Assembly (NCBI GenBank): GCA_030540715.1
Contig: JAUNVQ010000011.1
Location: 20,106 to 84,105, forward strand
DNA from: Actinomycetaceae bacterium
Lineage (GTDB): Bacteria > Actinomycetota > Actinomycetes > Actinomycetales > Actinomycetaceae
DNA: 64,000 bases
Reading direction: 5' to 3'
The position numbers and the translations under genes are program-made. Shown here piece after piece: positions 37,597 through 47,389 of the stretch. Under the pieces are notes generated by a model. That model saw only the letters and a program-made list of their open reading frames with translations, made no database searches and had not been told where the DNA came from. The first letter of the stretch is position 1, and each line of letters begins with the position of its first letter.

Positions 37597-39000
37597 ATGG
37601 ACTCACCCCCCACACAAGAAGTAACTCAGAACCAAACGTCCTTTCAAGATAAGCAAAAACAAGCCAAATGGGCTGCAGCCTCAGGCTTTTTCGGTGCTTT
37701 GGCTGAATACTACGATTTTGCTTTATATGGCCCGGCAGCAGCACTGCTTTTTGGCCCCCTTTTTTTTGAGCCATTGGGCAGTACGGGTGCTCTCATGGCA
37801 TCACTGGCATCATTTGGAGTAGCCTATCTTGTACGACCCATTGGTGCGCTTATCTTTGGCACTCTTGGCGATAACAAGGGCCGCAAACCAGTCCTCATGA
37901 TGACATTGGCTCTTATGGGAGTGGCAACATTTTGTATTGGGCTTCTTCCTACATACGCTCAAGTAGGATTTATCGCACCAGTCTTACTTGTTCTTTTACG
38001 CGTATGTCAGGGCCTTGCCGCTGGGGTTGAACAGTCTGGCTCGGGTACGCTCTCGGCCGAACACGCCCCGAAAAAGAAACGAGGTTTCTACACTTCGTGG
38101 ACGATGATTGGTGTGTCTATCGGTTGGTTCCTTGGCCCCACTGTCATGAGCTTTATCGCCAAAGACGAGTTATTTCTGATGAATTATGGCTGGCGTATCC
38201 CATTCCTGTTAGCTTTACCGATTGTCTTGCTTGCCCTGTGGGTGCGTTCTCAGGTTACCGAACCTAGCGCGCAACAAAAAGAGTTCCGTGAGGGCGAAAA
38301 ACCAACACTACCCCCACTTCGGGACAAAGAATTATTTGCAGAGGACGACCCAGCGAAATCTTCTCTTTCAAAGGCACCTCCAGCGCCAGATCCCAGGCCT
38401 CAACCACGATATTCACCACTTGTGCGCATCCTCAAATATCACATGCATAATCTTGTCAGAGTATTTTTTTGTTCACTTCACATGCTTGTCGGGGTGACAT
38501 GTAACGTATTTGTTATTGGATACGCCGTCAATCATCAGAATATGGACAAGGCTGCCATGTTAGGCGCATTGTCCATTGCCGGACTAAGCACCTCGTTTTT
38601 ACAGCCCCTGTTTGCTTCTTTGTCAGATAAGATTGGACGCAAGCCTGTTTTTATTGCATCGTGTCTTGGTTTAGCGGCAACATTTCCTCTGGTAATGCTG
38701 TCATTACACTCTAAGAGTTTCTGGCTTGTAGTAATTGCTCTTACTTCGTTTTATGTGATTGTGATGGCTGGAAATGTTGTGCAGGCATCATTTTATCCTG
38801 AGCTTTTTCCACCCGAGGTTCGTTTCACTGGTGTTTCGGTAGGTACTCAATTAGGTCTGGTTGTTGTTGGTTTTTCTCCAATTATTTATGAAGCTATCTC
38901 AACAAATAGTACTTTTGGGTGGTGGCCAGGTGCCGTCTTTGCCGGGTTATGCTGGATAGCAGCTGCTCTGTCTGCTGCAACAGCAACGCAGCATGCCTAG
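37597..39000 (+). CDS. MFS metabolite:H+ symporter (MHS family)
   Basis: Permease of 467 residues related to the Shia, ProP and KgtP transporters. Typical features are SGFFGALAEYYDFALYG in helix 1, the GTLGDNKGRKPVLMMTL signature between helices 2 and 3, GLAAGVEQSGSGTLSAEHAP in helix 4, and SLSDKIGRKPVFIASC in the second half. A central cytoplasmic loop (about 225-285) is charged and Pro-rich. The ATG at 37597 has a weak GTAGG site. The family imports organic acids or osmolytes, but the substrate is not readable from sequence. Confidence 0.9.
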   Translation: MDSPPTQEVTQNQTSFQDKQKQAKWAAASGFFGALAEYYDFALYGPAAALLFGPLFFEPLGSTGALMASLASFGVAYLVRPIGALIFGTLGDNKGRKPVLMMTLALMGVATFCIGLLPTYAQVGFIAPVLLVLLRVCQGLAAGVEQSGSGTLSAEHAPKKKRGFYTSWTMIGVSIGWFLGPTVMSFIAKDELFLMNYGWRIPFLLALPIVLLALWVRSQVTEPSAQQKEFREGEKPTLPPLRDKELFAEDDPAKSSLSKAPPAPDPRPQPRYSPLVRILKYHMHNLVRVFFCSLHMLVGVTCNVFVIGYAVNHQNMDKAAMLGALSIAGLSTSFLQPLFASLSDKIGRKPVFIASCLGLAATFPLVMLSLHSKSFWLVVIALTSFYVIVMAGNVVQASFYPELFPPEVRFTGVSVGTQLGLVVVGFSPIIYEAISTNSTFGWWPGAVFAGLCWIAAALSAATATQHA

Positions 39001-39117
39001 GAATATCTCTTGTGCCTTTTGTACGTATTGTCACATCACGTCAGATTATGTGTATAAAAAGCAGGCCACAAAATATATCGGTTGGTTTTATCAATGGCAC
39101 TCAGTAGTGTTGCCTAC

Positions 39118-39432
39118 ATGAGTATTATTGTGACAAATGAAATAACGATTCCTGCTGAGCGCGCCGATGTAGTGGCCAAAAAATTTGAAGAAAACTCTAA
39201 GAGCCTTATAGGTCAAGATGGTTTTATTGGTTTTGAACTGTGCCGCCCCACCGAGCCCGACGACTCGCGTTGGCTTGTTGTTACCCATTGGCGTGACCGT
39301 GAGGCCTATAATTCATGGCGCGACTCGAAGCATTATAGCTCCTCGCATAACACAAAGAAGGTCAACCAAAAAGAACCGAAAAACTCTGTGGTTCGTTTCT
39401 ATGATGTCGCATTTGAAACTCCGCGTTCCTAG
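39118..39432 (+). CDS. ABM-domain protein, heme-monooxygenase-like (HmoA type)
   Basis: Small ferredoxin-like alpha/beta barrel protein of 104 residues from the antibiotic-biosynthesis-monooxygenase superfamily. It shows NEITIPAERADVVAKKFEE, then DGFIGFELCRP and VVTHWRDREAYNSWRDS, the pattern of HmoA/IsdG-like heme-degrading enzymes. ATG at 39118 (MSIIVTNEI) is chosen to match the family N-terminus; in-frame starts exist 24 and 36 bases upstream and no ribosome site is clear. It is followed by a TetR gene. Heme degradation is the best guess, but no heme-uptake gene is near. Confidence 0.75.
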   Translation: MSIIVTNEITIPAERADVVAKKFEENSKSLIGQDGFIGFELCRPTEPDDSRWLVVTHWRDREAYNSWRDSKHYSSSHNTKKVNQKEPKNSVVRFYDVAFETPRS

Positions 39433-39524
39433 CGTTGAACTATCCTCTACTCCATTAACATAACAGAACTCAAAATTAGAACTCAGATGACATCAGACAG
39501 GACATAACCTTCTCATGGATGTTT

Positions 39525-39562
39525 TATAATGAGGGATGTTACTATCGTATTTGCACAGTAAC
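39525..39562 (+). promoter_or_regulatory. tetR promoter -10 and adjoining dyad
   Basis: A perfect TATAAT stands at 39525-39530. Just behind it, GTTACT at 39538-39543 and AGTAAC at 39557-39562 form an exact inverted repeat over 25 bases, covering the expected transcription start. This is where a self-repressing TetR protein would bind. The -35 element is weak (GACATA, 18 bases upstream). Confidence 0.5.
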
Positions 39563-39590
39563 TTCCGCCCGGTAGATGAAATGAGTAGTG

Positions 39591-40211
39591 ATGGCAAGTT
39601 TAGGCAGACCTCGAACGGTTACTATTGAACGACTTATAGAGGCTGGTCAAGCAATCACCCTTCCTGCTCTAACGATTCGTGGTATTGCCGCCCGTTTAGG
39701 TGTGAGTGAAGTATCGATATATCGACATGTTGAGTGTATTGATAATCTAAAAAAGATTGTAGCGATTGGTATTATTGCCAATAACGATATTGAGCTACCA
39801 TCTGCAGATACCCCTGAAGATGCCCTGGTTGAATTAGGTGTTCAGCTACGTGATTTTGTTGAAAAGAATCCTGGTATTTCATACTATCTATCGCATCTGG
39901 GAGCCGAAGAACCGAAGATTTTAGAACAGGTGGAACGCATACAGTCCAGTTTTGCCCATACCTATGATTTTCCTTTAGCTCAAGCCTCCATTGCTGTTGC
40001 TACTCTTACCGAGCATGCTATTGCTATTACCAGTATGGACCCTTTTTCTCATCATCAGCCACTTGACAGAATCGATTCATCTATCATCGATGATTACCCC
40101 ACAGTTAAAGCGGGAAGTACCTATATCCGCACTATGTCCTCGGAAGAAATCTTCCGGTGGTCGATTCGTTCAACGGCGCGTGGGGCACTTTCCATTGTTG
40201 GTTTAGTATAA
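39591..40211 (+). CDS. TetR-family transcriptional regulator
   Basis: The 206-residue repressor has an N-terminal TetR helix-turn-helix: LGRPRTVTIERLIEAGQAIT, then IRGIAARLGVSEVSIYRHVE at about residues 30-50. A helical ligand-binding C-terminus without recognisable identity follows. The HTH is close to the classic motif, so DNA binding is secure. ATG at 39591 is preferred over the GTG one codon upstream. A dyad behind its promoter suggests autorepression. Possible targets are the preceding ABM gene or the nearby permeases; none is proven. Confidence 0.88.
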   Translation: MASLGRPRTVTIERLIEAGQAITLPALTIRGIAARLGVSEVSIYRHVECIDNLKKIVAIGIIANNDIELPSADTPEDALVELGVQLRDFVEKNPGISYYLSHLGAEEPKILEQVERIQSSFAHTYDFPLAQASIAVATLTEHAIAITSMDPFSHHQPLDRIDSSIIDDYPTVKAGSTYIRTMSSEEIFRWSIRSTARGALSIVGLV

Positions 40212-40257
40212 TGGTTCATAGCGTTTTCCCCTTGGGCTTCAGCTTGTAATTCGACCT

Positions 40258-41616
40258 CTACTGCAGTGCTAATGCCTCCACCAAAAGTAATGTCACATAG
40301 TCAGCCATCAAACGCCCTCTGAGCGTTAAACGAATATTATTGTTATTGACGGCATAGGGATCTATCATTTCTTCTTTTACCAACCTCTTAATGATGCTTT
40401 CAGCTTTTCCTGGTTCGATTTGTAAACCGTCAGCCATTCGTATCTTAAGCATCACTTCTTCTAATATAGATGCCTTTTCATCAACAATTTCATAGTTGTC
40501 AATCGCTAAGGGCACGTGGCATAGCGCATCTTGTCTGCCGTAGGCCTCTGCCTTAACCATACGATCACACTGTGTGCCCACAGCTTCAGGACGGCCTGCT
40601 ACGACAGGTTGACAATGGCCAGTGAGACGTTGAGCATAAGCATGGGGGTGTTTCACATTCCAGGCTCGCATCTGCCCAATATGAGAATGGGCCCCTGGGC
40701 CACATCCCCACCAATTCCAATTACGCCAATAGGCTACGTTGTGACGGCAGGCATGCCGCAACTGTGTAGCATCAACTTCAGCGGTCTCGTGTTCATCATC
40801 GCATATGCGAGCCCAGTTACTTATCTCGTACCATCGATAGCCCGCCCTACTTAATGCAGCATCCACATAGGCATATTTATCGGCTAAATCGTCACTGTCT
40901 GGCTCGGCTATTATTCCTCGCTTTAACTGAGCCCCCATTTTTGTCCCCTGCTCAATTACCAGTGAGTATGCCGAGATATGGTCTGGCTGCATCTCTATCG
41001 CTGTGTCAACAGTTGTCTGCCAGTCCTGCATTGATTCACCCGGTGTTCCATAGATAATATCCAGGCTGACATCCATACCTGCTTCATGAACCCACTCAAC
41101 TACTCGTTGAACGCTCAGGGGATCGTGTATACGGTCCAAGGTTGCTAATACGTGTGGAACTGCTGATTGCATGCCCACACTCACACGCGTACATCCCATG
41201 TCGGCAAGTGCCTGAATGCTTTGTGGCGTGAGGGTGTCCGGGTTTGCTTCGGTCGAGATTTCAGCATCTGCAGCCACACCTAAACATGTATCGACATGGC
41301 GAATAATCTTCCTCATAGCATCAGTTGGCAGCAGTGTTGGTGTACCGCCACCAAAATAGAGTGTGTGAATGCCCTGCGATAACCAATCCTTTGGCCCATA
41401 GAGGTTCAACAGGCTAGTAACATGGTCGATTTCTCGGATAACCGACAGATGGTAAGATGACGGCTCGGCTCCTACACCAAAACCTTTTGTATAGGTATTA
41501 AAATCACAATACCCACATCTGACCTGGCAAAATGGTACATGAACATAGAGCGAAAAGGGCGTAAGATCGATATGCGCACACTGTGACAGCAAAACATTGT
41601 CAATATCAGTAGCCAT
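40258..41616 (-). CDS. hemW: Radical SAM protein HemW (coproporphyrinogen dehydrogenase-like)
   Basis: Radical SAM enzyme of 452 residues. The [4Fe-4S] motif is CQVRCGYC (CxxxCxxC) near residues 29-36, within LYVHVPFCQVRCGYCDFNTY. GGGTPTLL, then ISTEANPDTL and DIIYGTPGES follow, and a HemN C-terminal domain closes the protein. The CGYCDFNTY form points to HemW, a heme-binding chaperone-like protein, rather than true oxygen-independent HemN; older annotations call it hemN. It is 42 bases downstream of trmB on the minus strand and convergent with tetR. Confidence 0.93.
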   Translation of the reverse strand: MATDIDNVLLSQCAHIDLTPFSLYVHVPFCQVRCGYCDFNTYTKGFGVGAEPSSYHLSVIREIDHVTSLLNLYGPKDWLSQGIHTLYFGGGTPTLLPTDAMRKIIRHVDTCLGVAADAEISTEANPDTLTPQSIQALADMGCTRVSVGMQSAVPHVLATLDRIHDPLSVQRVVEWVHEAGMDVSLDIIYGTPGESMQDWQTTVDTAIEMQPDHISAYSLVIEQGTKMGAQLKRGIIAEPDSDDLADKYAYVDAALSRAGYRWYEISNWARICDDEHETAEVDATQLRHACRHNVAYWRNWNWWGCGPGAHSHIGQMRAWNVKHPHAYAQRLTGHCQPVVAGRPEAVGTQCDRMVKAEAYGRQDALCHVPLAIDNYEIVDEKASILEEVMLKIRMADGLQIEPGKAESIIKRLVKEEMIDPYAVNNNNIRLTLRGRLMADYVTLLLVEALALQ

Positions 41617-41658
41617 TGTTTCTTATCGCCCCATTGTGGCCTGCTGGTTCACTGTGCC

Positions 41659-42684
41659 TTAGAGTCGTTGGCCAACAATGTCGTGAATGGTTCGTCCAGC
41701 TTCGATACCGCGATGCTCGAACTTTGTCATGACACGGTTATCCCAGCGGGGAGCAAATCCACCGCGGTCACCTTCTGGGTCGCGAGGGTCGGGATTAACG
41801 CCCGTATAGGGATTTTCAAAGTAGGCAGACGACTCAATCACATCACGGATTGACCACGCGTAATCATCCCAATCTGTTGCGATACGCCACAGTCCCCCTG
41901 GACGCAGTACGTAGGCCACATCGCGGGCAAAGTCTTCTTGAATGAGGCGACGTTTGTGATGGCGGGTTTTTCGCCATGGGTCTGGAAAAAATGTCCACAC
42001 TTCATCCACACTTGCTTCAGGCAGTAACAGACGCAAAGCCTGCTGAGCATCAGCTTCAATGAGTTTCAGATTTGGCAGTCCACCCAATGCTTCGGCTTTT
42101 CGTATCGTCTTTGCTAGCCCCGGGCGATAGACTTCAAACGCAATATAATCACGGTCTGGATGCGAATGAGCAGCGGCAACAATCTGTGTTCCCACACCCG
42201 AGCCAATCTCGACCCTCACCAGTGCTTTCCTTTGAAAAATCTTTCGGTAACTAATCGGCTTGGAATCTTCGGCAACAGCGGTGGGGGCAATACCAGGCTG
42301 CACGGGAATCATATACTGTTTGCCATGTTCTTCCAGTGTGTGTTCCAGTGATTCATTCATATGGCGCGTGCGACGGGCAAAAGATTTGTTTTGAGCCATA
42401 TACGGATGTGGAGCTTGTGAAGACGAGGCGGCGCTTCCAGATTCCTGGTCGAGCTGTAAGTCGGCTGGAACAGCCTTATCAGTGGCAGCATTGTTCAGCT
42501 GGTTGCCAGCGTCATTATTAGCCTGCGCGAAGGCTTCATTTTTTTCCTGATTATCAGCTTCACTACTTGCCACACCAGAGTCACCAGTGGATACCCCTTC
42601 GGCTTCCCCACCCGTATTTACATTGGCACAATCGGTGGTGTGTTCTTCAAAAACGTCGAAGTCCTGGAATTCTTCACTGCTCAT
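41659..42684 (-). CDS. trmB: tRNA (guanine-N7)-methyltransferase with long N-terminal extension
   Basis: Methylates G46 of tRNA using SAM. The catalytic domain begins near residue 150 with [15 protein letters not shown] (SAM loop), then [15 protein letters not shown] and the signature [18 protein letters not shown]. Catalytic length is normal; the first 115 or so residues are an acidic, Ser/Asn/Gln-rich, probably disordered extension. The ATG at 42684 overlaps the lepA stop (ATGA) and uses an AGGAAGG site inside lepA, so it is coupled to lepA. Confidence 0.94.
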   Translation of the reverse strand: MSSEEFQDFDVFEEHTTDCANVNTGGEAEGVSTGDSGVASSEADNQEKNEAFAQANNDAGNQLNNAATDKAVPADLQLDQESGSAASSSQAPHPYMAQNKSFARRTRHMNESLEHTLEEHGKQYMIPVQPGIAPTAVAEDSKPISYRKIFQRKALVRVEIGSGVGTQIVAAAHSHPDRDYIAFEVYRPGLAKTIRKAEALGGLPNLKLIEADAQQALRLLLPEASVDEVWTFFPDPWRKTRHHKRRLIQEDFARDVAYVLRPGGLWRIATDWDDYAWSIRDVIESSAYFENPYTGVNPDPRDPEGDRGGFAPRWDNRVMTKFEHRGIEAGRTIHDIVGQRL

Positions 42685-44540
42685 TTCTTTTTACCTTCCT
42701 GATCGCCGCCGGTCAGTGCAGCAATAAATGCATTTTGAGGCACATCGACAGATCCGATAGCCTTCATCCGTTTCTTACCCTCTTTTTGTTTCTCCAATAG
42801 TTTGCGCTTGCGTGAAATATCGCCACCATAGCACTTTGCCAACATGTCTTTTCTTAGGGCTTTAATGGTTTGACGCGCAATAATACGGCTTCCTACTGAT
42901 GCTTGAACGGGAATTTCAAACTGTTGGCGTGGTATCAATTCTTTCAGCCGTCGCGTCATTTTATCACCATAGGAATATGCTGAATCCCTGTGTACAATCG
43001 CCGAGAATGCATCAACTTTCTCGCCATTTAGCAACACATCAACTTTAACAAGGTCGGCTGATTGTTCACCAGTTTCATGATAATCCAGCGAAGCATATCC
43101 TCGTGTTTTTGATTTCAACTGGTCAAAGAAATCAAACACAATCTCTGCCAATGGCAAGGTATAATGCATTTCTACACGGTCAGCTGACAAATAATCCATA
43201 CCTGTTTGGGTACCGCGGCGTTTTTGACATAGTTCCATAACAGGACCAACAAATTGAGCTGGTGTCAGCACAGTGGCATCCACAACTGGTTCGGTAATAT
43301 CGGCAACTTTTCCGTCAGGAAACTCCGAAGGATTTGTCACTTCAACATTTGTGCCGTCTTCCATAGTGACGTGGTAGACAACGGATGGTGCAGTGGCAAT
43401 AATGTCAAGATTAAACTCACGATCCAGGCGTTCTTTCACAATCTCTAGATGCAGCAACCCTAAAAACCCACATCGGAAACCAAACCCTAAAGCCACCGAA
43501 GTTTCTGGCTCATAGGAAATTGCCGCATCGTTAAGACGCAGTTTATCCAGAGCTTCGCGTAATTCTGGAAAATCGTCACCGTCGATAGGATACAAGCCTG
43601 AATAAACCATAGGTTTAGGATCGTGATAGCCCTCCAATGCTTTTTCTGCTGGTCGATTAGTCGATGTGACTGTATCACCTACACGCGACTGACGTACATC
43701 TTTCACACCGGTGATCACGTATCCTACTTCACCAGCACCTAAACCATCTGAAGAAATTGGTTCTGGTGAAATCACACCAATTTCTTGACACTCATGAACG
43801 GTTTTAGTTGACATCATGACGAGTTTTTCACGCGCGGTTAACGCCCCGTCAATCATACGAACATACGTCACCACACCGCGATAGGAATCATAGACCGAAT
43901 CAAAGATCATGGCCCGCGACGGGGCTTCAGGATTTCCGGAGGGCGCAGGGACCTCATCAACTATCCGATCTAATAGCTCTGTTACACCCTGTCCAGTTTT
44001 AGCGCTAACCATCAGACATTCTTCCATATCAACCCCTAAAAGGCCGGCTACTTCTTCGGCACATTTATCTGGTTGAGCTGCTGGAAGATCTATCTTATTA
44101 AGTACAGGGATAATCACCAGATCGTTTTCCATTGCCATATAGAGGTTCGCCAGGGTTTGAGCTTCAATACCCTGGGTTGAGTCAATCAGTAGGACTGCTC
44201 CTTCACATGCAGCCAACGAACGCGATACCTCATACGAAAAGTCAACGTGACCCGGTGTATCGATCATATTGAGGGCATAGTCAGTACCATTGTATTTCCA
44301 CGGCATACGAACAGCTTGGGACTTAATAGTAATACCGCGTTCACGTTCAATGTCCATTCGATCAAGATATTGGGCACGCATCTGGCGGTCAGTAACAATA
44401 CCAGTTTCTTGAAGCATACGGTCGGCGAGTGTTGATTTACCATGATCGATATGTGCGATAATGCAGAAGTTCCTCAGATGTTCCTGGGACGTATGTGCAG
44501 GTTGAATAGAATCTGCATGGTGCGCTAAAGAAGTGGACAC
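42681..44540 (-). CDS. lepA: Elongation factor 4 (LepA)
   Basis: Ribosome-bound translational GTPase that acts in 30S assembly and stalled-translation control. The 619-residue protein has G1 [16 protein letters not shown]3 [11 protein letters not shown] and G4 NKIDLP. EF-G-like domains II, III and V follow, and the LepA-specific C-terminus runs [19 protein letters not shown]. The start is GTG at 44540 behind AAAGGTG. Downstream it is coupled to trmB. Upstream, across 295 bases without a gene, lies the divergent PemK-like gene, the usual actinobacterial neighbour. Confidence 0.97.
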   Translation of the reverse strand: MSTSLAHHADSIQPAHTSQEHLRNFCIIAHIDHGKSTLADRMLQETGIVTDRQMRAQYLDRMDIERERGITIKSQAVRMPWKYNGTDYALNMIDTPGHVDFSYEVSRSLAACEGAVLLIDSTQGIEAQTLANLYMAMENDLVIIPVLNKIDLPAAQPDKCAEEVAGLLGVDMEECLMVSAKTGQGVTELLDRIVDEVPAPSGNPEAPSRAMIFDSVYDSYRGVVTYVRMIDGALTAREKLVMMSTKTVHECQEIGVISPEPISSDGLGAGEVGYVITGVKDVRQSRVGDTVTSTNRPAEKALEGYHDPKPMVYSGLYPIDGDDFPELREALDKLRLNDAAISYEPETSVALGFGFRCGFLGLLHLEIVKERLDREFNLDIIATAPSVVYHVTMEDGTNVEVTNPSEFPDGKVADITEPVVDATVLTPAQFVGPVMELCQKRRGTQTGMDYLSADRVEMHYTLPLAEIVFDFFDQLKSKTRGYASLDYHETGEQSADLVKVDVLLNGEKVDAFSAIVHRDSAYSYGDKMTRRLKELIPRQQFEIPVQASVGSRIIARQTIKALRKDMLAKCYGGDISRKRKLLEKQKEGKKRMKAIGSVDVPQNAFIAALTGGDQEGKKK

Positions 44541-44835
44541 GCAACACCTTTCTGATGACTACGATACTCAATGAATACATTCTATCCTTAACTGTACTCA
44601 GTATGCTATTTTGTTCACTCCGACATGAATCAAGACGCAGCTTTGACAACCTTGCCAAGAAAACATCTTGGAGTTTGTGCTGCAGGCTTTTCGAATGAAC
44701 AAAATATTCCTCACGTTGATCCTCGCTCACGCGACGATGGTGGTAATCTAAAAGAGATGACAAAAACAATGGTGTAGTGCTATGTTGCAATACACCTTCT
44801 GGGAACCTCTTTTGTGCTATTAAGGTGAAAAAGTC

Positions 44836-45555
44836 ATGGCGACGTGGAGTGATAGAGGGAAGAAAGCGGGGGCTTTCTTAGGAAGTGCAGTTGCATCGCT
44901 AGTACGTGGCTCATTCAAGGCAACAACAACTGCTGCTAAGAAAACGTCACAGGCCGTGGTGAAAGCTAGAAAAGCTGCTGCAGAAAAAAGAAAAGACCGT
45001 CCCCGCCAACAGGCATCCAAAAATACGGCACCGAATAAAAAAGCAATTCCCCCCTCCTCCCCGTCAAATGGTGGACACTACTCACAATCAAGAACCTCTC
45101 ACAGCACATCTGGCCAGGTTGATCGGCGTCCCAAAGGCAACAAAACCATTCCCTACCGTATTCGACTTTATGGCCTTCCTAGCTTTTCATATACACCTCA
45201 CCCCGATGGTTTACCTGACCCTGGCGAGGTTGTTTGGACGTGGATTCCTTACGAAGATAATCCAACTATTGGAAAAGACCGCCCGGTACTGATTCTTGCT
45301 CGCCAACGTGAATGGCTTGTTGTTGCACAAATGACATCAAAGGATCATCACACTAATGACCACCATCAGGGCCCCTCTGGGCGCTACTGGTACGACGTTG
45401 GCACTGGTGGATGGGATAAACGTAAGCGGGCAAGCGAAGTTCGTATCGACCGTCTACTTCAAGTGCGTCCCGATGATGTGCGTCGTGAAGGAGCTTCAAT
45501 TAACCGCGAGACATTTGTAAAAGTCCGTGATGCTATTATCGAGCTTCACGGTTAA
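44836..45555 (+). CDS. PemK/MazF-like protein with basic N-terminal tail
   Basis: The C-terminal half (about 120-239) has the PemK/MazF-type fold pattern: DPGEVVWTWIPYED, then KDRPVLILARQREWLVVAQM. This group is common beside lepA and rpsT in actinobacteria and is usually annotated as toxin-like. The first 115 residues are Lys/Ala-rich, histone-tail-like and probably disordered, then Ser/Pro-rich. No antitoxin gene is adjacent, so a classic toxin-antitoxin role is doubtful. The ATG at 44836 has an AAGGTG site. RNase activity is unproven. Confidence 0.8.
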   Translation: MATWSDRGKKAGAFLGSAVASLVRGSFKATTTAAKKTSQAVVKARKAAAEKRKDRPRQQASKNTAPNKKAIPPSSPSNGGHYSQSRTSHSTSGQVDRRPKGNKTIPYRIRLYGLPSFSYTPHPDGLPDPGEVVWTWIPYEDNPTIGKDRPVLILARQREWLVVAQMTSKDHHTNDHHQGPSGRYWYDVGTGGWDKRKRASEVRIDRLLQVRPDDVRREGASINRETFVKVRDAIIELHG

Positions 45556-45663
45556 GACAACTCACCCAGGTTTTATGTCTTTACAATTACCGAAAGACAA
45601 TCAAGTGCACACTGTCTCCAGTACATATGAACCTACGATGTGAGGGAACAGTCACTGTGGGGC

Positions 45664-45694
45664 TTGGCGTTAATACGCTGTGAACTGTTAAACT
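45664..45694 (+). promoter_or_regulatory. Possible rpsT promoter
   Basis: TTGGCG at 45664-45669 and TAAACT at 45689-45694 with a 19-base spacer would start transcription near 45701, giving an untranslated leader of about 125 bases before the TTG start of rpsT. The spacer is slightly long, so this is tentative. Confidence 0.3.
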
Positions 45695-45746
45695 GACCTA
45701 CGTGGCAATGCCTGGTCGGGCAGAGTCACGGCTGATTATCTACCAC

Positions 45747-45763
45747 GGGATGCCCCACATCCC
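45747..45763 (+). promoter_or_regulatory. Hairpin in the rpsT leader
   Basis: GGGATG at 45747-45752 pairs with CATCCC at 45758-45763 around CCCCA. It lies 60 bases before the start codon in the long leader and could be part of an S20 control site, by analogy with the autoregulated rpsT of E. coli. The role is inferred. Confidence 0.35.
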
Positions 45764-45824
45764 AGTCCCGATAACAGCAAACCCTCACCGACCATGTCCA
45801 AAACGTATAGAAAGAGTTAGCGCA

Positions 45825-46085
45825 TTGGCTAATATCAAATCTCAAATCAAGCGTAATCGTACCAACGAGAAACGTCGTATCCGCAATAAGGCTGTGAAGT
45901 CCGAGCTGAAAACTTATGTTCGCCGTACTCGTGAAGCCATTGAGGCTGGCGACAAAGAACTCGCTGAACAAGAGTTGAGGGTTACTTGCCGTAAACTTGA
46001 CAAAGCTGTTTCAAAAGGTGTTATTCATAAAAACCAGGCAAAGCAGCGTAAATCAAAACTTGCGAAACGAGTAAACTCTTTGTAA
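45825..46085 (+). CDS. rpsT: 30S ribosomal protein S20
   Basis: Primary 16S rRNA-binding protein of the small subunit. The 86-residue, Lys/Arg-rich chain starts with [17 protein letters not shown] and contains [15 protein letters not shown] and [19 protein letters not shown], all typical of bS20. The start is TTG at 45825, set by alignment to the invariant [10 protein letters not shown]; longer in-frame starts upstream do not resemble S20. An AAGAG site lies upstream. It ends 18 bases before a strong terminator and sits between the PemK-like gene and holA. Confidence 0.96.
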   Translation: MANIKSQIKRNRTNEKRRIRNKAVKSELKTYVRRTREAIEAGDKELAEQELRVTCRKLDKAVSKGVIHKNQAKQRKSKLAKRVNSL

Positions 46086-46103
46086 GGACAAAAAGTGAGG
46101 AAT

Positions 46104-46133
46104 CGCCGCGCATATGCGCGGCGTTTTCTTTTT
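46104..46133 (+). terminator. Rho-independent terminator of rpsT
   Basis: A perfect GC-rich palindrome, CGCCGCGCATATGCGCGGCG at 46104-46123, is followed directly by TTTTCTTTTT at 46124-46133. It is the clearest intrinsic terminator in the window. Confidence 0.92.
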
Positions 46134-46393
46134 CCGCTCTACGATGTTAACCCTGTCTTGCTAATTCACACGCGGCCTCGATCATCCAAAGCAGCATTGT
46201 CAACACTGTAAAAAACCGTCGGATACTTACACATATGGCCTCCTCTACCGCTATCGTTACCGCAAACAACACGACATCAATTTTCGTGTCATACCAAGCG
46301 GATATAATCGCATTCCACCAAAGTATCCGCATGTCACATACGTGTTTTTGCATCACTAAGGGAAAGGACTGGCATGACGTACTACCTGCTAGG

Positions 46394-47389
46394 TTATCGC
46401 CCTCGGCATCTGCATACTCGAATAATAGCCTGTTCAACTGCCGCCTGAGGGTCACGTGATTTCCCTTTAACCTGCACATCGGCATGGGCAACAGCGGTAA
46501 TCGCATAGGCTAAGCCAGATTCAGACCAGTAACGTTGGGCATCACGGGCTTGGCGCGTCTGAAAACTGTTGAGGCCAACCGCATTGGGACCTCCTCTGCT
46601 GGGCGCGCCTGCAAATTTCGCGATATTGCGCAGACGGGTAGCAAGTGCCGCCAAAATAAGTGGAAGATTACCACCCGTTTCGCACGCATGACGCAGCAGC
46701 GTTAAGGCTCGAGCCTGATCACCAGCGATCGTTGCATCAGCAACTTCATAGTATGCGGCCTCAATTTTTCCACCATGATAGGTTCGTACTACTTCTTTTG
46801 TGATCACACCTTGAGTATCGTTGATCAGCTGATTCACAGAAGCTACAAGTTCATTAAGATCACTACCTAAAGCATCAACAAGGGCTTGTGCGGCATCATT
46901 ATTGATTCGCCTTTGGGCACGCTTGACATCGTTTTTTACGAGGTTAATTTTGTCGCGTTCTCTTTTCACTTCTGGACACTGTACTGTACATATACCTAAA
47001 CGTTGAATAGCATCCAGCAGTTTTCGTCCTCTTTGTCCTCCGTTATGCTGCATCACTAGCCATGCGGAAGATTCAGCTGAAGTAATGTATCCCATCAGAT
47101 CGTTTAAAAGAGCATCATTCATTTTTTCAAGATGGGGTATCTCGATAAAACGTCGCTCCCCAAAAAGGCTAGGTGAGGCATATATGGCTAGTTCTCCTGT
47201 TTCATAGGTGGAAGCGTCTACAACTGTACGTTCTGTAGTGGGGTCGTAAGCGCGAGCACTTTCTCGTAAACGTTTCATGGCCCTAACGCCCAAGACTTCT
47301 TCTTTGGCGTGAATAAAGACGATTGGTTTCAGTTCGCAATTGTCCCACGTGTAGGTGCACGTTTTTTGTGAATGCGATTGTGAGCTCAT
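46394..47389 (-). CDS. holA: DNA polymerase III subunit delta
   Basis: Clamp-loader wrench subunit that opens the beta clamp. The 331-residue protein fits the HolA family: IVFIHAKEEVLGVRAMKRL at the N-terminus, RFIEIPHLEKMNDALLNDL, WLVMQHNGG, and C-terminal ALTLLRHACETGGNLPLIL, then LATRLRNI. The degenerate P-loop region is typical. Its ATG at 47389 overlaps the comEC stop (ATGA), so it depends on upstream translation. The comEA-comEC-holA order is conserved in actinobacteria. A 308-base gap with the rpsT terminator separates it from rpsT. Confidence 0.9.
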   Translation of the reverse strand: MSSQSHSQKTCTYTWDNCELKPIVFIHAKEEVLGVRAMKRLRESARAYDPTTERTVVDASTYETGELAIYASPSLFGERRFIEIPHLEKMNDALLNDLMGYITSAESSAWLVMQHNGGQRGRKLLDAIQRLGICTVQCPEVKRERDKINLVKNDVKRAQRRINNDAAQALVDALGSDLNELVASVNQLINDTQGVITKEVVRTYHGGKIEAAYYEVADATIAGDQARALTLLRHACETGGNLPLILAALATRLRNIAKFAGAPSRGGPNAVGLNSFQTRQARDAQRYWSESGLAYAITAVAHADVQVKGKSRDPQAAVEQAIIRVCRCRGR

